Below are positions 8,981-18,610 of a DNA stretch of 64,000 nucleotides, piece after piece. Each line of letters starts with the position of its first letter. Positions within the stretch are counted from its first letter, which is position 1. The stretch is from contig JBBFKT010000005.1 of NCBI GenBank assembly GCA_037482015.1, positions 107,308 through 171,307 of the forward strand. Direction: 5' to 3'. The position numbers and the translations under genes are program-made. Origin of the DNA: Thermodesulforhabdaceae bacterium. GTDB lineage: Bacteria > Desulfobacterota > Syntrophobacteria > Syntrophobacterales > Thermodesulforhabdaceae. The notes under the pieces are model-generated. The model did not search any database and was not told the DNA's origin. It saw only the letters and a program-made list of their open reading frames with translations.

Positions 8981-10255
8981 GTGAAACAGCCGTTGCAAGC
9001 CGTAAGAGGCATGATGGACATCCTGCCCGAGGAAGTGGGAAAATGGCGTTTTTTAGAGGAAACGGCAAGGTCTATATTCCAGCGTTTTGGATATCGTGAA
9101 ATTAGGACACCTCTTCTGGAAGCAACCGAACTTTTCGCCAGAAGTATAGGAGAAGCCACAGATATTGTTGAAAAAGAGATGTACACCTTTTACGATTCTA
9201 AAGGGAGATCCCTTTCGCTTCGTCCCGAAGCAACAGCTTCTATCATAAGAGCTTTTATCCAGCATCAGCTCCATACAACTCGCGACCTTAAATTCTTCCT
9301 CATTGGGCCTATGTTCAGGCATGAAAGGCCTCAAAAGGGGCGCTATCGGCAATTTCATCAAATTGACGTGGAAGCCTTTGGAGTTCGAGATCCGATACTA
9401 GATGCAGAGCTTATGTTTATGGCAGTGCAGTTTTTACAAACGCTGGGGGTAAAGGATATCTCGCTCGAATTGAACACTCTGGGATGTCCTATTTGCAGGC
9501 CTCAATTTAGATCCGTCCTTCAGGATTATCTCAAAGAGCGAACGGAACTTTTATGCCCGGACTGCGTTCGAAGGATTACTCGAAATCCCTTAAGATGCTT
9601 TGATTGTAAAGTTTCTCAATGTAAATCAGCTCTTCAGGATGCTCCACGTCTCATAGACTTTGTGTGTAAGGACTGCGAAACTCATTTTGGGCATGTTAGG
9701 TCCTATCTTGATGATCTTGGAGTTAGCTATGTAGTTAATCCGGTTATGGTGCGAGGGTTAGATTATTACGTTCGCACTGCCTTTGAGATTGTTACACAAC
9801 ACCTGGGAGCTCAAAATGCCGTGGGAGGTGGAGGGCGATATGACGGTTTGATGAAGGATTTGGGAGGACCAGACTTGCCAGGTATAGGTTTTGCCCTCGG
9901 TATTGAACGTATAATGCTGCTTATGGATGACTCGAGAGCTTTATACCAGAAGCCTAATATTGACGTTTTTATGGTTCTTCTTGGAGAAGCCGCTCGTAGA
10001 AAGGGATTTCTTATTGCTCAACAACTTAGAGAAGCTGGTTTGTCTGTGGAAATGGATTACGAACCCAAAAGCGCGAAAAGCCAGATGAGATCAGCCGACA
10101 AGTCAGGAGCGATGGTATCTGTGATTATAGGGGATGATGAACTGAACCAATCTGTCGCGCAGATCCGATTTATGAAAATGGGATCTCAGAGAATCTGCGA
10201 GCTAAACGAGCTTGTTTTCGAACTGACTTCGATCTTAAAAGATCAAACTTTATAA
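8981..10255 (+). CDS. hisS: histidyl-tRNA synthetase
   Basis: Class II synthetase charging tRNA-His, 424 aa as is typical. Motif 2 region reads GPMFRHERPQKGRYRQFHQ, the His-specific loops appear as MVRGLDYYVRTAFEIV and GGGGRYDGL, and motif 3 is GIGFALGIERIMLL. The C-terminal anticodon domain follows from about residue 330. The GTG at 8981 is preferred over ATG 8975 because AAAGGAG ends six bases before it. A four-cysteine zinc-ribbon-like insertion is visible (CPDCVRR...CFDCK...CKDC). The gene directly follows a MITE, whose sequence may contain or separate its promoter. Confidence 0.93.
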   Translation: MKQPLQAVRGMMDILPEEVGKWRFLEETARSIFQRFGYREIRTPLLEATELFARSIGEATDIVEKEMYTFYDSKGRSLSLRPEATASIIRAFIQHQLHTTRDLKFFLIGPMFRHERPQKGRYRQFHQIDVEAFGVRDPILDAELMFMAVQFLQTLGVKDISLELNTLGCPICRPQFRSVLQDYLKERTELLCPDCVRRITRNPLRCFDCKVSQCKSALQDAPRLIDFVCKDCETHFGHVRSYLDDLGVSYVVNPVMVRGLDYYVRTAFEIVTQHLGAQNAVGGGGRYDGLMKDLGGPDLPGIGFALGIERIMLLMDDSRALYQKPNIDVFMVLLGEAARRKGFLIAQQLREAGLSVEMDYEPKSAKSQMRSADKSGAMVSVIIGDDELNQSVAQIRFMKMGSQRICELNELVFELTSILKDQTL

Positions 10256-10267
10256 AATTCCAGGGGT

Positions 10268-10410
10268 AGAAGGGTTATTCGAAAAATCCCTTATTCTTTG
10301 TAATGTAGGGGTAACCACACAGGGTTACCCCTACAACAATTTTTCTTTCAGAAATTCCCTCAAGGTGAATGAATATTCGGTTTGTTCCTGCCTTATTTAT
10401 GTATAGCCTG
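10268..10410. repeat. degenerate MITE copy with GTAGGGGTAACC hairpin
   Basis: Arms GTAGGGGTAACC (10305-10316) and GGTTACCCCTAC (10323-10334) form a 12-bp stem just downstream of hisS. Flanking bases keep weak resemblance to the elements at 8678 and 18156 (a GAAGGGTTATTCGAAAAA left end and a GGTGAAT-AATATT middle). The terminal repeats have decayed. It may act as a terminator for hisS, though the following T-run (ACAATTTTTC) is displaced. Confidence 0.45.
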
Positions 10411-10424
10411 TGTTTACCATCCTT

Positions 10425-11786
10425 TTATCTTCGCAACTTAGGAAGATTTTCTATAGCTTTCAACGTTTCGGAAATTTCTTCTTCAGAAAGAGAATAATTT
10501 GTTAATTTGCCTTCCATATAAGCCTGATAAGCTGCCATATCGAGAAGGCCGTGACCGCTCCAGCAAAATAGTATCACCTTTTCTCGTCCTTCCTCTTTAG
10601 CTTTTAGAGCTTCTTCAATCACAACTGATATGGCATGAGTCGTTTCGGGTGCAGGGATGTAACCTTCTGTCCTTGCCCAGGTAATTCCGGCCGGGAAGGT
10701 GTCAAGTTGTTGAACCGCCTTTGCTCGAATTAACCCATCCGCAAAAAGTTTGCTCACCAGTGGAGCCATTCCATGATATCGCAATCCTCCTGCATGTAGT
10801 GGAGGTGGAACAAAATGATGCCCCAGAGTATGCATGGGAAGCAGAGGAGTTTTTTTAGCGGTGTCGCCAAAGTCGTAGGTGTATGGACCTTTGGTAAGAG
10901 TAGGGCACGAAGCTGGCTCCACGGCTATGATATCAATATCTTTCCCGTAAATCTTGTCTCTCACAAAGGGAAAGGCAAGACCCGCAAAATTGCTTCCTCC
11001 ACCTACGCAGCCTATAACTACGTCAGGATGTTCTCCTAGAAGTTTCATTTGTTCCTGGGCCTCAAGCCCAATGATTGTCTGATGGAGCAATACGTGATTC
11101 AGAACGCTTCCCAGTGCATATCTAGCCCCTTCGTGGGTTATTGCTGCTTCTATGGCTTCGCTGATAGCTATTCCTAGACTTCCGGGTGAATCAGGATCAT
11201 TCGCCAGAATGGATCTTCCTGTGTCCGTCTTGTCACTTGGGCTCGGTATGCATGTGGCTCCCCACGCCTCCATCATGATCCTGCGGTATGGTTTCTGATT
11301 GTAACTTACTTTAACCATGTAAACTTCGCACTGGATTCCAAAAAAGGATGTGGCAAAGGCTAGAGCGCTTCCCCATTGGCCTGCTCCGGTTTCGGTGCAT
11401 ATCTTTTTTGTGCCGTCTATTTTGTTGAAATACGCCTGAGGAATGGCAGTGTTGGGTTTATGACTTCCTGGGGGGCTTACGCCTTCGTCCTTGTAGTAAA
11501 TGCGAGCAGGGGTATTCAAATAACGTTCGAGATTTAGAGCTCGTCTCAAAGGTGTCGGGCGCCATATAAGATACTTCTGTAAAACAGGTTCCGGTATATC
11601 AATCCACCTTTCTTGACTTACTTCTTGTTCAACAAGACTTGGCGGGAAAATGGCAGCAAGGTCTTCTGGCTTTACAGGTTGTCCGGTAGCTGGATGCAAA
11701 ACCGGCTCTAAAGGACTGGGTAAATCAGCAACTACATTATACCATTTTTTTGGGATTTTATCTTCGGGCAGCATAATTTTGAACAT
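10425..11786 (-). CDS. trpB2: TrpB2-type tryptophan synthase beta chain
   Basis: PLP fold-type II enzyme of 453 aa, longer than TrpB1 (about 400) as expected for the TrpB2 group, which condenses indole with serine without needing a TrpA partner. The PLP lysine lies in [25 protein letters not shown] and [11 protein letters not shown] are the substrate and phosphate loops. ATG 11786 is chosen over 11804 because AGGAGG lies nine bases before it. No trpA or other trp gene is adjacent. It follows the dsrP terminator on the same strand, so it is probably transcribed separately. The physiological role of TrpB2 (indole salvage) is from family knowledge. Confidence 0.85.
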   Translation of the reverse strand: MFKIMLPEDKIPKKWYNVVADLPSPLEPVLHPATGQPVKPEDLAAIFPPSLVEQEVSQERWIDIPEPVLQKYLIWRPTPLRRALNLERYLNTPARIYYKDEGVSPPGSHKPNTAIPQAYFNKIDGTKKICTETGAGQWGSALAFATSFFGIQCEVYMVKVSYNQKPYRRIMMEAWGATCIPSPSDKTDTGRSILANDPDSPGSLGIAISEAIEAAITHEGARYALGSVLNHVLLHQTIIGLEAQEQMKLLGEHPDVVIGCVGGGSNFAGLAFPFVRDKIYGKDIDIIAVEPASCPTLTKGPYTYDFGDTAKKTPLLPMHTLGHHFVPPPLHAGGLRYHGMAPLVSKLFADGLIRAKAVQQLDTFPAGITWARTEGYIPAPETTHAISVVIEEALKAKEEGREKVILFCWSGHGLLDMAAYQAYMEGKLTNYSLSEEEISETLKAIENLPKLRR

Positions 11787-11810
11787 AGACTGAGGCCTCC
11801 TCATAAAATA

Positions 11811-11838
11811 AACCCCGCCACTAAAATCTGGCGGGGTT
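11811..11838 (-). terminator. rho-independent terminator of the dsr operon
   Basis: A perfect 10-bp stem (AACCCCGCCA / TGGCGGGGTT) with an 8-base loop. Read on the minus strand it is followed by TTATTTTAT. It lies 29 bp after the dsrP stop and before the trpB2 start. Confidence 0.8.
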
Positions 11839-11866
11839 ATTTGAAAAGAATATTGGTTGAACTCTT

Positions 11867-13027
11867 TTATGCTCCTAATTCTTCTTTAATGCTTACGGCT
11901 ATCTTATACAGCACAGCTAGGATAAAGAATCCTGCTGACCAGACCCCAAGAGTAATAAACACTTCGGGAATTGTCGGTATGTAGCGAGTAATGGTTTCAA
12001 ATGTGTTGGGGATAAAACCTGTAATAACAAGCGTAATTCCTTTCTCGATCCAGAGCGAGAAGAAAGTGGCAAAACATGCAATCTTAAGGGTCTTTTCCTG
12101 TTTTCGAGTGTTGGGATTGATGAGAAGCGCAAGAGCAACCACAGCAAGGATGTTTGACAGCCATGTCCAGGGCACAAGTTCAGCGTGACCGTGAAGACCA
12201 AACAATAGATAGTTAAAGTGGTTCGTATGACCTGGAACCTGGCTGTAATAAGCGGTGAAAAGTTCCAGGAGCACGAAAAAGACGCTGATGATGAGAGCAT
12301 AAGTTACGATTTTTGCCAGAGCCTGGATAGCTTCTTCGCCGGGATCAAATTTAGTTCTCTTCTTGATGAAGAGAGCAAGCAGTATCAAAAGAGCAGGACC
12401 TGAAGAAAATGCCGAAGCAAGAAATCTCGCAGCCATAATAGCCGTCAACCAGAAATGACGTCCTGGAAGACCTGCGTAAAGGAAGGCCGTTACAGTGTGA
12501 ATACTGACTGCCCAGGGTATGGAGACATAGATAAGAGGTTTTACCCATTTTGGAGGTGCAACGCCCATGCGTTCTGCATCAAGCACATTCCAGCCGATGA
12601 GTATGTTCAGGAGTAGGTATCCGTTTAGAACCACCATGTCCCAGAAAAGTATGGAGTTGGGAGTGGGGTAACGAAGCACATTGAAAAGACGATGAGGCAT
12701 TCCAAGGTCAACGATAATGAATAGGAGACACATGGAGACGGCGGCTATAGCCAGGAATTCTCCAAGAATGGTAATCCTACCAAAGGCTTTGAAGTTATGG
12801 AGATAATAGGGGAGCACCACCATAACAGCGGAAGCTGCAACTCCAACGAGGAAAGTAAACTGGGCGATATACAATCCCCAGGAAACATCACGGCTCATGC
12901 CCGTGATGCCCAAGCCTCGGTAGTATTGAAACAGGTAACATATAAATCCAAGCCCTATAAACACGCTAAGCAACTTTAACAGCTTCTTAAAATCATCCCC
13001 TGATTTAGTGAAAACTCTGTCAAACAT
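11867..13027 (-). CDS. dsrP: DsrP, NrfD-like integral membrane subunit
   Basis: 386 aa and almost entirely hydrophobic, with about ten membrane-spanning segments. This is the NrfD/PsrC-type quinone-interacting subunit of the DsrMKJOP complex. It exchanges electrons with the menaquinone pool and the periplasmic DsrO. The family-typical DLGMPHRL and [12 protein letters not shown] segments are visible. It is the last gene of the operon, 28 bp after dsrO, followed by a strong terminator. Identification rests on both sequence and gene order. Confidence 0.92.
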   Translation of the reverse strand: MFDRVFTKSGDDFKKLLKLLSVFIGLGFICYLFQYYRGLGITGMSRDVSWGLYIAQFTFLVGVAASAVMVVLPYYLHNFKAFGRITILGEFLAIAAVSMCLLFIIVDLGMPHRLFNVLRYPTPNSILFWDMVVLNGYLLLNILIGWNVLDAERMGVAPPKWVKPLIYVSIPWAVSIHTVTAFLYAGLPGRHFWLTAIMAARFLASAFSSGPALLILLALFIKKRTKFDPGEEAIQALAKIVTYALIISVFFVLLELFTAYYSQVPGHTNHFNYLLFGLHGHAELVPWTWLSNILAVVALALLINPNTRKQEKTLKIACFATFFSLWIEKGITLVITGFIPNTFETITRYIPTIPEVFITLGVWSAGFFILAVLYKIAVSIKEELGA

Positions 13028-13055
13028 GGCTCTACCTCACTGAGAGAAATATGGG

Positions 13056-13850
13056 TTACACCAGGTAATACACATTCGGTTGTGTTCCAACCTCTAGCTT
13101 CCTGCGAAGGCTGAGCCGCTTACTAAGTATGCGACGCACTTCAGATGATGGATCATCTAGATCTCCAAATATTAGAGCTTTTGCAGGGCAGGCCTCTACG
13201 CAGGCAGGAAGCAATCCCTCTCCCAAACGTTCATCGCAGAAGGTGCATTTTTCTACCACGCCTCGACGTCTTATCGGGTAGTCATAGTTAAGCTGGGTAA
13301 GATATAGCTTTGGATCACGCCAATTAAAGCTTCTTGCTCCAAAAGGACATCCCGCCATGCAGTATCTACAGCCTATACAGCGATGATGATCCATCATAAC
13401 AATACCATCGGCTCGCTGAAATGTGGCTTTAGTCGGGCATACTCTGACGCAAGCCGGGTTAGAACAATGGTTACAAAGCAAAATAAAGGGCCCTTCGTGG
13501 AAATCCTCCGGCACGTATTCATGAGCTGTGCCCGGGAATGAATGTTCAAAATTGTCTTTCCAGATCCACTTGATTTCTTTCTCGTTTGGAATTGTGGGCA
13601 CATTATGAAGGCTATGACAGGCTTCAATGCATTTTCGACATTCGCCTTTTTTGTTTTGTTCCTGGCAACGCTTAACATCCACCACCATAGCCCAGCGTTT
13701 CCCATGAAGAGCCTTTGGATGCGCTTTATAAGTTGGTCCCTTTTCTTCTGTGACCTTTTTTGCGGCTGATACTTTTAGCGCAGGTAGGAGCGAGACTCCC
13801 AGAACGCAAGCACCTGTTATCTTAAGAAAATTCCTTCTTTTTTCATCCAT
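13056..13850 (-). CDS. dsrO: DsrO, periplasmic Fe-S subunit
   Basis: 264 aa with a Tat signal (RRNFLK at 5-10 followed by a hydrophobic stretch to about residue 28), so it is exported folded. Clusters of cysteines (CQEQNKKGECRKC, CNHCSNPACVRVCP, CIGCRYCMAGCPFG and CTFCDERL...CVEACP) give four [4Fe-4S] sites as in NrfC/DsrO. It sits between dsrJ (15 bp gap) and dsrP (28 bp gap) in the usual MKJOP order. It presumably relays electrons between DsrJ haems and DsrP. Confidence 0.93.
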   Translation of the reverse strand: MDEKRRNFLKITGACVLGVSLLPALKVSAAKKVTEEKGPTYKAHPKALHGKRWAMVVDVKRCQEQNKKGECRKCIEACHSLHNVPTIPNEKEIKWIWKDNFEHSFPGTAHEYVPEDFHEGPFILLCNHCSNPACVRVCPTKATFQRADGIVMMDHHRCIGCRYCMAGCPFGARSFNWRDPKLYLTQLNYDYPIRRRGVVEKCTFCDERLGEGLLPACVEACPAKALIFGDLDDPSSEVRRILSKRLSLRRKLEVGTQPNVYYLV

Positions 13851-13865
13851 TGTCTCTTCTCCTCT

Positions 13866-14285
13866 TTACTTCTTGGTTGCCTGAGCTGTTTCCTGTTTCG
13901 GCGGCAGATGGCAGTCCCAGCAGTATGGTGCCAGCCCTATATAGTTATGACAGGTATCGCAGAATTGAGCTTTATTGGAGTGGCATCTCATACAGGCACG
14001 CTGCAGACTGGCTGGATAAGTAGTTCCTCCTGCAGTTACGTAGTAACGTTTTGCGTTGCGAACCGCCTGAGTTCTCCAATCGTTAAGAACCACCATGTGG
14101 GCTTTTCTCATGTAGTCTTTGCTCGCCACACATTCCTTCTTCTCAAGAATTTGTATTGCTGGTGTGTCGAGCTTGGGATCGGGCGGAGGGGAAGCCTTGC
14201 CGCCGTTTAGCCAGAAGGGCAGGCTAACAAAGCCTATGAATATAACTAAACCGATCAAAATGGGTTTTGCATCATAGATCTTCAT
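13866..14285 (-). CDS. dsrJ: DsrJ, triheme cytochrome c
   Basis: 139 aa. A single N-terminal hydrophobic segment (LIGLVIFIGFVSLPFW) anchors it, and three CxxCH motifs follow: CMRCH, CDTCH and CWDCH. That is the defining triheme layout of DsrJ on the periplasmic face of the complex. ATG 14285 is chosen because GGAGGAAG precedes it at a good distance. An upstream ATG at 14348 would lie deep inside dsrK. The gene overlaps the end of dsrK by 14 bp. Confidence 0.92.
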   Translation of the reverse strand: MKIYDAKPILIGLVIFIGFVSLPFWLNGGKASPPPDPKLDTPAIQILEKKECVASKDYMRKAHMVVLNDWRTQAVRNAKRYYVTAGGTTYPASLQRACMRCHSNKAQFCDTCHNYIGLAPYCWDCHLPPKQETAQATKK

Positions 14286-15897
14286 CGGTTTCTTCCTCCA
14301 TACCTGGCAAAGGTTCACCACGCAGGTTGGTTGTTCGTTCCTGTTCACCGGTCATAATTAGAGCATTACCAACCAGTTCGTGAACTCCAGTAACCTGAAC
14401 GCCGGGGACCCAATAGTTCATAAGAGGTGTAAGAACAGCACGGTCTATGGCGCAGATACAGGCGAGCATATTAACGCCGTGTTTTTCATTTACATATTTT
14501 ACAGCGTTTGCTCTTGGTAACCCTCCCCTCATTCTCATTTCCATATATTCGTCAGTGTTCAATCCAGATCCGCTTCCGCAGCAGAAGGTCTGCTCTCTTG
14601 TAGTTTCAGGTGGCATCTCGTAGAAATTATTGCACACGTTCTTGATTACGTATCTAGGTTCTTCAAACATTCCCATGCCTCGAGCCACATTACAGGAGTC
14701 GTGGAAAGTGACCACTAGATTGTCGTTTCTGCTCGGATCGAGTTTTAGTTTTCCATGTTTGATAAGATCCGCGGTGAATTCAACAATGTGGATCATCTTG
14801 GTTGACTTAGCGTGTTCAAAGCGGGTTCCTGTTATAGGAGATACAGGGACCTCCAGATTTTTTGGTGGAGCCCACCAGGTAGATAAATACTGATGAATGA
14901 GACGCCACATGTGGCCACATTCGCCGCCTATAATATATTTTACCCCGAGGCGTTCCGCTTCTGCATAGATCTTATAGTGAAGCCGCTTTGCCATTTCGTG
15001 AGAGGTGAAAAAGCCAAAGTTACCACCCTCCGATGCGTATGTGCTCCAGGTGTAGTCGAGACCCAATTCATGGAAAAGCATAAGATATCCCATACAGGTA
15101 TAAGTTCCCGGGTCGGCGAATACGTCACCTGATGGGGTTACAAATAGGATTTCGGCGCCCTTACGGTTAAAGGACGGTTCGGGTCGAACGCCTGTAACAC
15201 CTTCTATTTCGTCGCAGAAGAATTCAATCATGTCACGGAATGCATGAGGCTGAATACCCAGATGGTTTCCCGTGCGGTAGCAGTTGGATACGGGTCCCAT
15301 GATCCAGTCTATGTTGCAACCGAGAAGATTCAGGAGTTCCCGACCTATGATGGTGATTTCAGCTGTGTCAATGCCGTAGGGACAAAATAGAGAGCAACGG
15401 CGGCATTCGGTGCACTGGAAGAAGTAATACCAGAGCTCCTTAAAGGCTTCCTCTGTTAAATCTCTCGCTCCAGCCTTCCTTCCAAGAAGTTTCCCTGATG
15501 TTGTGAAATAACGACGATAAATCGAGCGGAGCAGTTCTGCTCTAAGAACAGGCATGTTTTTAGGATCGCCACTTCCAATGAAAAAGTGACATTTATCAGC
15601 ACATGCTCCGCATCGAACACAAATATCCATGAAAACCTTAAACGTCCTGAAACGCTCAAGGCGTTCCTTTATGCCGTTTATGTAGATTTCTTTCCAGTTT
15701 GGTGGAAGCTTCCAATCATCGTCGGTTACTCTCCATTCTCTTGCAAAAGGAAAACCCACAGCTTCAAGATATTGTGGTCGTGAAGCATTACAGAAAGTTC
15801 CGGGACGGAACTCCACCGGCTTATCCATCCACCACGTTTCAGGTGGTGTATGGTTAATGCTTTTAAGAAGTTCGTTTGGTTTAGGAACGCTTGCCAT
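14272..15897 (-). CDS. dsrK: DsrK, HdrD-like catalytic Fe-S subunit
   Basis: 541 aa, cytoplasmic. Two [4Fe-4S] motifs are seen (CVRCGACADKCHFF and CTECRRCSLFCPYG). They are followed by an HdrD-type cysteine-rich region with GGECGHMWR, FHDSCNVARG and FCCGSGSGLN, which in Hdr enzymes holds the noncubane cluster that reduces disulfides. In sulfate reducers DsrK is proposed to act on the trisulfide form of DsrC. It lies between dsrM (19 bp gap) and dsrJ (14 bp overlap). No selenocysteine codon is present here, unlike the nearby Hdr genes. Confidence 0.94.
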   Translation of the reverse strand: MASVPKPNELLKSINHTPPETWWMDKPVEFRPGTFCNASRPQYLEAVGFPFAREWRVTDDDWKLPPNWKEIYINGIKERLERFRTFKVFMDICVRCGACADKCHFFIGSGDPKNMPVLRAELLRSIYRRYFTTSGKLLGRKAGARDLTEEAFKELWYYFFQCTECRRCSLFCPYGIDTAEITIIGRELLNLLGCNIDWIMGPVSNCYRTGNHLGIQPHAFRDMIEFFCDEIEGVTGVRPEPSFNRKGAEILFVTPSGDVFADPGTYTCMGYLMLFHELGLDYTWSTYASEGGNFGFFTSHEMAKRLHYKIYAEAERLGVKYIIGGECGHMWRLIHQYLSTWWAPPKNLEVPVSPITGTRFEHAKSTKMIHIVEFTADLIKHGKLKLDPSRNDNLVVTFHDSCNVARGMGMFEEPRYVIKNVCNNFYEMPPETTREQTFCCGSGSGLNTDEYMEMRMRGGLPRANAVKYVNEKHGVNMLACICAIDRAVLTPLMNYWVPGVQVTGVHELVGNALIMTGEQERTTNLRGEPLPGMEEETDEDL

Positions 15898-15916
15898 ATC
15901 TCCTCACTCCTTGTTA

Positions 15917-16942
15917 TTACTCGGCTTTTTCTTCTTCCATCCCTTCCAAAGGTTTTTCTACGGGAAGCCCGGCTTCGACCATCTTTTCACGGAATTCTTC
16001 CTCATAATCTTCATACTTATGAACCTTTACAGGGTAATCCCATGGATTTACATGTCTTACCATGCGGTTGTTATTTGGAAGATTTCTGGTTGGGCTAAGG
16101 AATATTCCACCCATGTGCATGAGTTTACTGAAGGGGAAGTAGGCAAACAACGTGCTTACCAAGAAAAGATGAACGAAGAACAAAACACCCAGTCCACTTG
16201 GGACTGTAGGATGGAAGGTTGCAAGCCCCATCGTTAGCTGCTTAATGGATACAATATCTACTCTCCATACGTATCGCATAAGCATACCAGTAAGTGCAAT
16301 ACCCAGAATGAGGAATAAAACAAAGTAATCGGCTGGAAGGGATACGTATTTAACCTGAGGAATGATGACTCGTCTGATAAAAAGATACGTTGCGGCTGCT
16401 ACAAGAACAAAGTCTGAAAGAAGAATTCCTGGAAGTCCCATTTCAAAGAAGGTGTCGGCTTTTTCAAGCCATTGAATAAGTCCTGGAACGGGATCCGCAA
16501 AAAACCTAAGATGCCTTAACAAAATCACCAGGAACGAGTAATGAAAAACGAGAGCTGCCAACCATAACCACTTTTCCCAATGATAAGTAAGCTTCCCACC
16601 TTCTCTAAGTTGCATTTTGGTATTTCGGAAAAGTGAACGAAAGACTAAGATCTCAAGCGCCATCCTGACAACAACACCTAGCTTGTTATAAGGGCTGTCA
16701 AACTTGGATGGCTTGATCCAGGGTAGAGAAGAATACTGTTGTCCTGCAGTCGTTGGAATCCTAAAGGGAACAGGCGATCTGGCCCAATCTATGATCCGGT
16801 AAATAAAACCCACGAGGAAAATAGCGAAAGCTGAGTAAGGAACAATAACCCCGAAAACATACTGAAGTCCTAGCAACTTTACTCCAACGATTACTGCAAG
16901 AGCTAGGCCGAGCACAATACTTAGAGCAAACTTCATTCCCAT
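15917..16942 (-). CDS. dsrM: DsrM, membrane cytochrome b subunit
   Basis: 341 aa with about six hydrophobic segments and histidines spaced as in NarI-type b-haem subunits (for example RHLRFFADP and LFFVHLFLVS). DsrM takes electrons from the quinone pool and passes them to DsrK. The start at 16942 has AGGTGAG five bases upstream. First gene of the MKJOP series, preceded 95 bp upstream by the RsbRD-N-domain gene. The long N-terminal part before residue 100 is usual for this family. Confidence 0.92.
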   Translation of the reverse strand: MGMKFALSIVLGLALAVIVGVKLLGLQYVFGVIVPYSAFAIFLVGFIYRIIDWARSPVPFRIPTTAGQQYSSLPWIKPSKFDSPYNKLGVVVRMALEILVFRSLFRNTKMQLREGGKLTYHWEKWLWLAALVFHYSFLVILLRHLRFFADPVPGLIQWLEKADTFFEMGLPGILLSDFVLVAAATYLFIRRVIIPQVKYVSLPADYFVLFLILGIALTGMLMRYVWRVDIVSIKQLTMGLATFHPTVPSGLGVLFFVHLFLVSTLFAYFPFSKLMHMGGIFLSPTRNLPNNNRMVRHVNPWDYPVKVHKYEDYEEEFREKMVEAGLPVEKPLEGMEEEKAE

Positions 16943-17037
16943 AACATCTCACCTCGCTCTTTTAATGTTTAACACTTTAACTATCCACACCCCTATTCTT
17001 GCAATCGAACCACTGACAATATATTATTCTTAAAGGA

Positions 17038-17586
17038 CTATTGTCCTTCATTCCCCTTTTCAGGATCTGTTTCAGAATTGGGTGAAATCTCGTAGAGCAT
17101 CCCCGCTCTCTGAAGCAACCGAAACGTTCTGTTTTTTACTTCTTGAAGTCTCACTTCGTAAAGATCTTCACGACATTTTACAAAAACATCGAAACTTTCC
17201 ATTATAAGTCTATCCACCAATGCATCAAATGATTCAAAGGAAACAGTCGATTCTTTCTCTTTGCCCTTTAGACAAATGTTTCTTGTGACCGTTTTAAGGT
17301 CAACTATGAACTGGAGAGCCTCTGAAGGTTTAAATTCCTGGACAGCTCTGATCCTTATAATCCTGTCCAAAAATGGAATAAGTTCCTTGGATGTTCCTCC
17401 AGATATAACCCATTCCAATATGCCTTCCAGACCTTCCCGTATTGCTGCTCCTACCGGGTTAAGAAAAGGATTTTTCTGACTTTTAATGAATTTTGCAGTT
17501 TCCTCCGGGTAAGTTTCGATAACTCTCTGAAACCAGGTTTCAATGACCTTTTGTTTATTGCGCTCCAGCAACTCAATCCATTCCAT
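17038..17586 (-). CDS. RsbRD N-terminal-domain protein upstream of dsrMKJOP
   Basis: 182 aa, soluble and helical. LLERNKQKVIETWFQRVIET and the following NPVGAAIREGLEGILEWV match the RsbRD N-terminal domain, a globin-like sensor fold. Proteins of this kind are often the first gene before dsrMKJOP in sulfate reducers, so a sensing or regulatory role for the complex is inferred from position. It is 95 bp upstream of dsrM on the same strand. Its own function has not been shown as far as I know. Confidence 0.75.
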   Translation of the reverse strand: MEWIELLERNKQKVIETWFQRVIETYPEETAKFIKSQKNPFLNPVGAAIREGLEGILEWVISGGTSKELIPFLDRIIRIRAVQEFKPSEALQFIVDLKTVTRNICLKGKEKESTVSFESFDALVDRLIMESFDVFVKCREDLYEVRLQEVKNRTFRLLQRAGMLYEISPNSETDPEKGNEGQ

Positions 17587-17707
17587 AAGACATCACCGAA
17601 GTTTTCCAATGTTGCTAAAATACAACACCCCGTAAGCCTCTTCCCTTTTAACACCCCTTATTAAACTCGGTCAAGATAATTCGTGCTAATAAGCACATCC
17701 AATCCTT

Positions 17708-17974
17708 TTACCTGGCTTCCAAAATTTCCAGGATTTTATGAAATATTTCGTTCTGTTCTTCAGTCTTTCGGCATATTTCCTTTAGTAGTTCGCTTATTTT
17801 CTCATAGCCCATCTCTTCAGCCTTTGCTGCCCACTCTCTATAGCTTTCAAGATGGTCTTCGTTGTGGTGCTTCCAATGAGAGATTCGCTTTGCAAACCTA
17901 CCTTTTAAATCCTGGCTTTCCTCCGAATTATGACTATGGTGATGATTGTGATGATGTTCATCGTGGTGATGCAT
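17708..17974 (-). CDS. His-rich small helical protein
   Basis: 88 aa. The first 16 residues contain nine histidines (MHHHDEHHHNHHHSH), then a helical domain with the pattern RISHWKHHNEDHLESYREWA and a charged C-terminal helix. The His tail suggests binding of Ni, Zn or Co. I recall similar 'HW-HN-EH-Y-WA' small domains in anaerobes, without an assigned role. It is 121 bp upstream of the RsbRD-domain gene on the same strand. Metal storage or sensing is inference only. Confidence 0.6.
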   Translation of the reverse strand: MHHHDEHHHNHHHSHNSEESQDLKGRFAKRISHWKHHNEDHLESYREWAAKAEEMGYEKISELLKEICRKTEEQNEIFHKILEILEAR

Positions 17975-18155
17975 TGGTATCCCTCTCTTTTGAGTAAAGG
18001 TATTTATTTCCCTTGGGCAATAATTGTGAAATCATACACTACATGCCTTTGTCAATCTCTTTTTCCCGGGAAGGTAAAAAACCAATAATTAGAGCACAGT
18101 ATGCTATACCTTATAATAATTTATTCAACTTTTCTGAACAAACTTCTATCTATCT

Positions 18156-18515
18156 GAGGGTGTTTTAAAAACTCCGTAATAAATTGTGGGGGCAACCCAT
18201 GTGTCGTCCCACAGTTATGCGGTGAATCATATATTGAAGTTGTTTTTTAGCCACCTGAGTCTAGGAAGATTTCCAAACTGAATTTCGTCATTCAAGGCAT
18301 CATCGTAGGGGCAACCCCTTGTGGTTGCCCCATAATAGGGTAGGCACAAGGCCTGCCCCTACAAACGGCCAGAACTTTCTCCTCCCCCTGTGAGGTTGTT
18401 TTACATGTAGGGACGACCGGCCGGTCGCCCCTACAATATCCCCTATATGCACATCAACCAATATCGTAAAATGGCCGGCGCTACGAACATATCAACCACT
18501 TTTTAGAACACCCTC
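18156..18515. mobile_element. MITE inserted upstream of the hdr cluster
   Basis: Left end GAGGGTGTTTTAAAA, right end TTTTTAGAACACCCTC. The interior shares a long block with the element at 8678, including TGAATCATAT and GAGTCTAGGAAG-type stretches. It contains at least four GTGGGGGC/GTAGGGGC palindromes (near 18191, 18305, 18337 and 18408). Flanks 18144-18155 and 18516-18527 match at 10 of 12 positions, consistent with an aged 12-bp target duplication. No ORF. It fills most of the 635-bp gap before hdrA and its right flank abuts the probable -35 box. Confidence 0.7.
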
Positions 18516-18526
18516 TCCTATCTCTC

Positions 18527-18555
18527 TTGACATTTTCTCTGCCGATTAGTAGATG
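18527..18555 (+). promoter_or_regulatory. possible sigma-70 promoter for the hdr cluster
   Basis: A perfect TTGACA (18527-18532) is followed after 17 bp by TAGATG (18550-18555), a weak -10. The start codon is about 55 bp downstream, with AGGAG at the right distance. Low certainty because of the poor -10 box. Confidence 0.35.
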
Positions 18556-18610
18556 TAACGTGAAGTCTTTGGAGGGGGTCAAAAGATAATCACTATTACA
18601 GGAGACTTAG

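Noticed and set aside
15857..16237. 126-aa plus-strand ORF in dsrM
   Set aside because: Shadow of the membrane-protein gene on the other strand.
18156..18515. Cluster of short palindromes as a CRISPR array
   Set aside because: The units are inverted, not direct, repeats with unequal spacing and no constant spacers; they fit a MITE.
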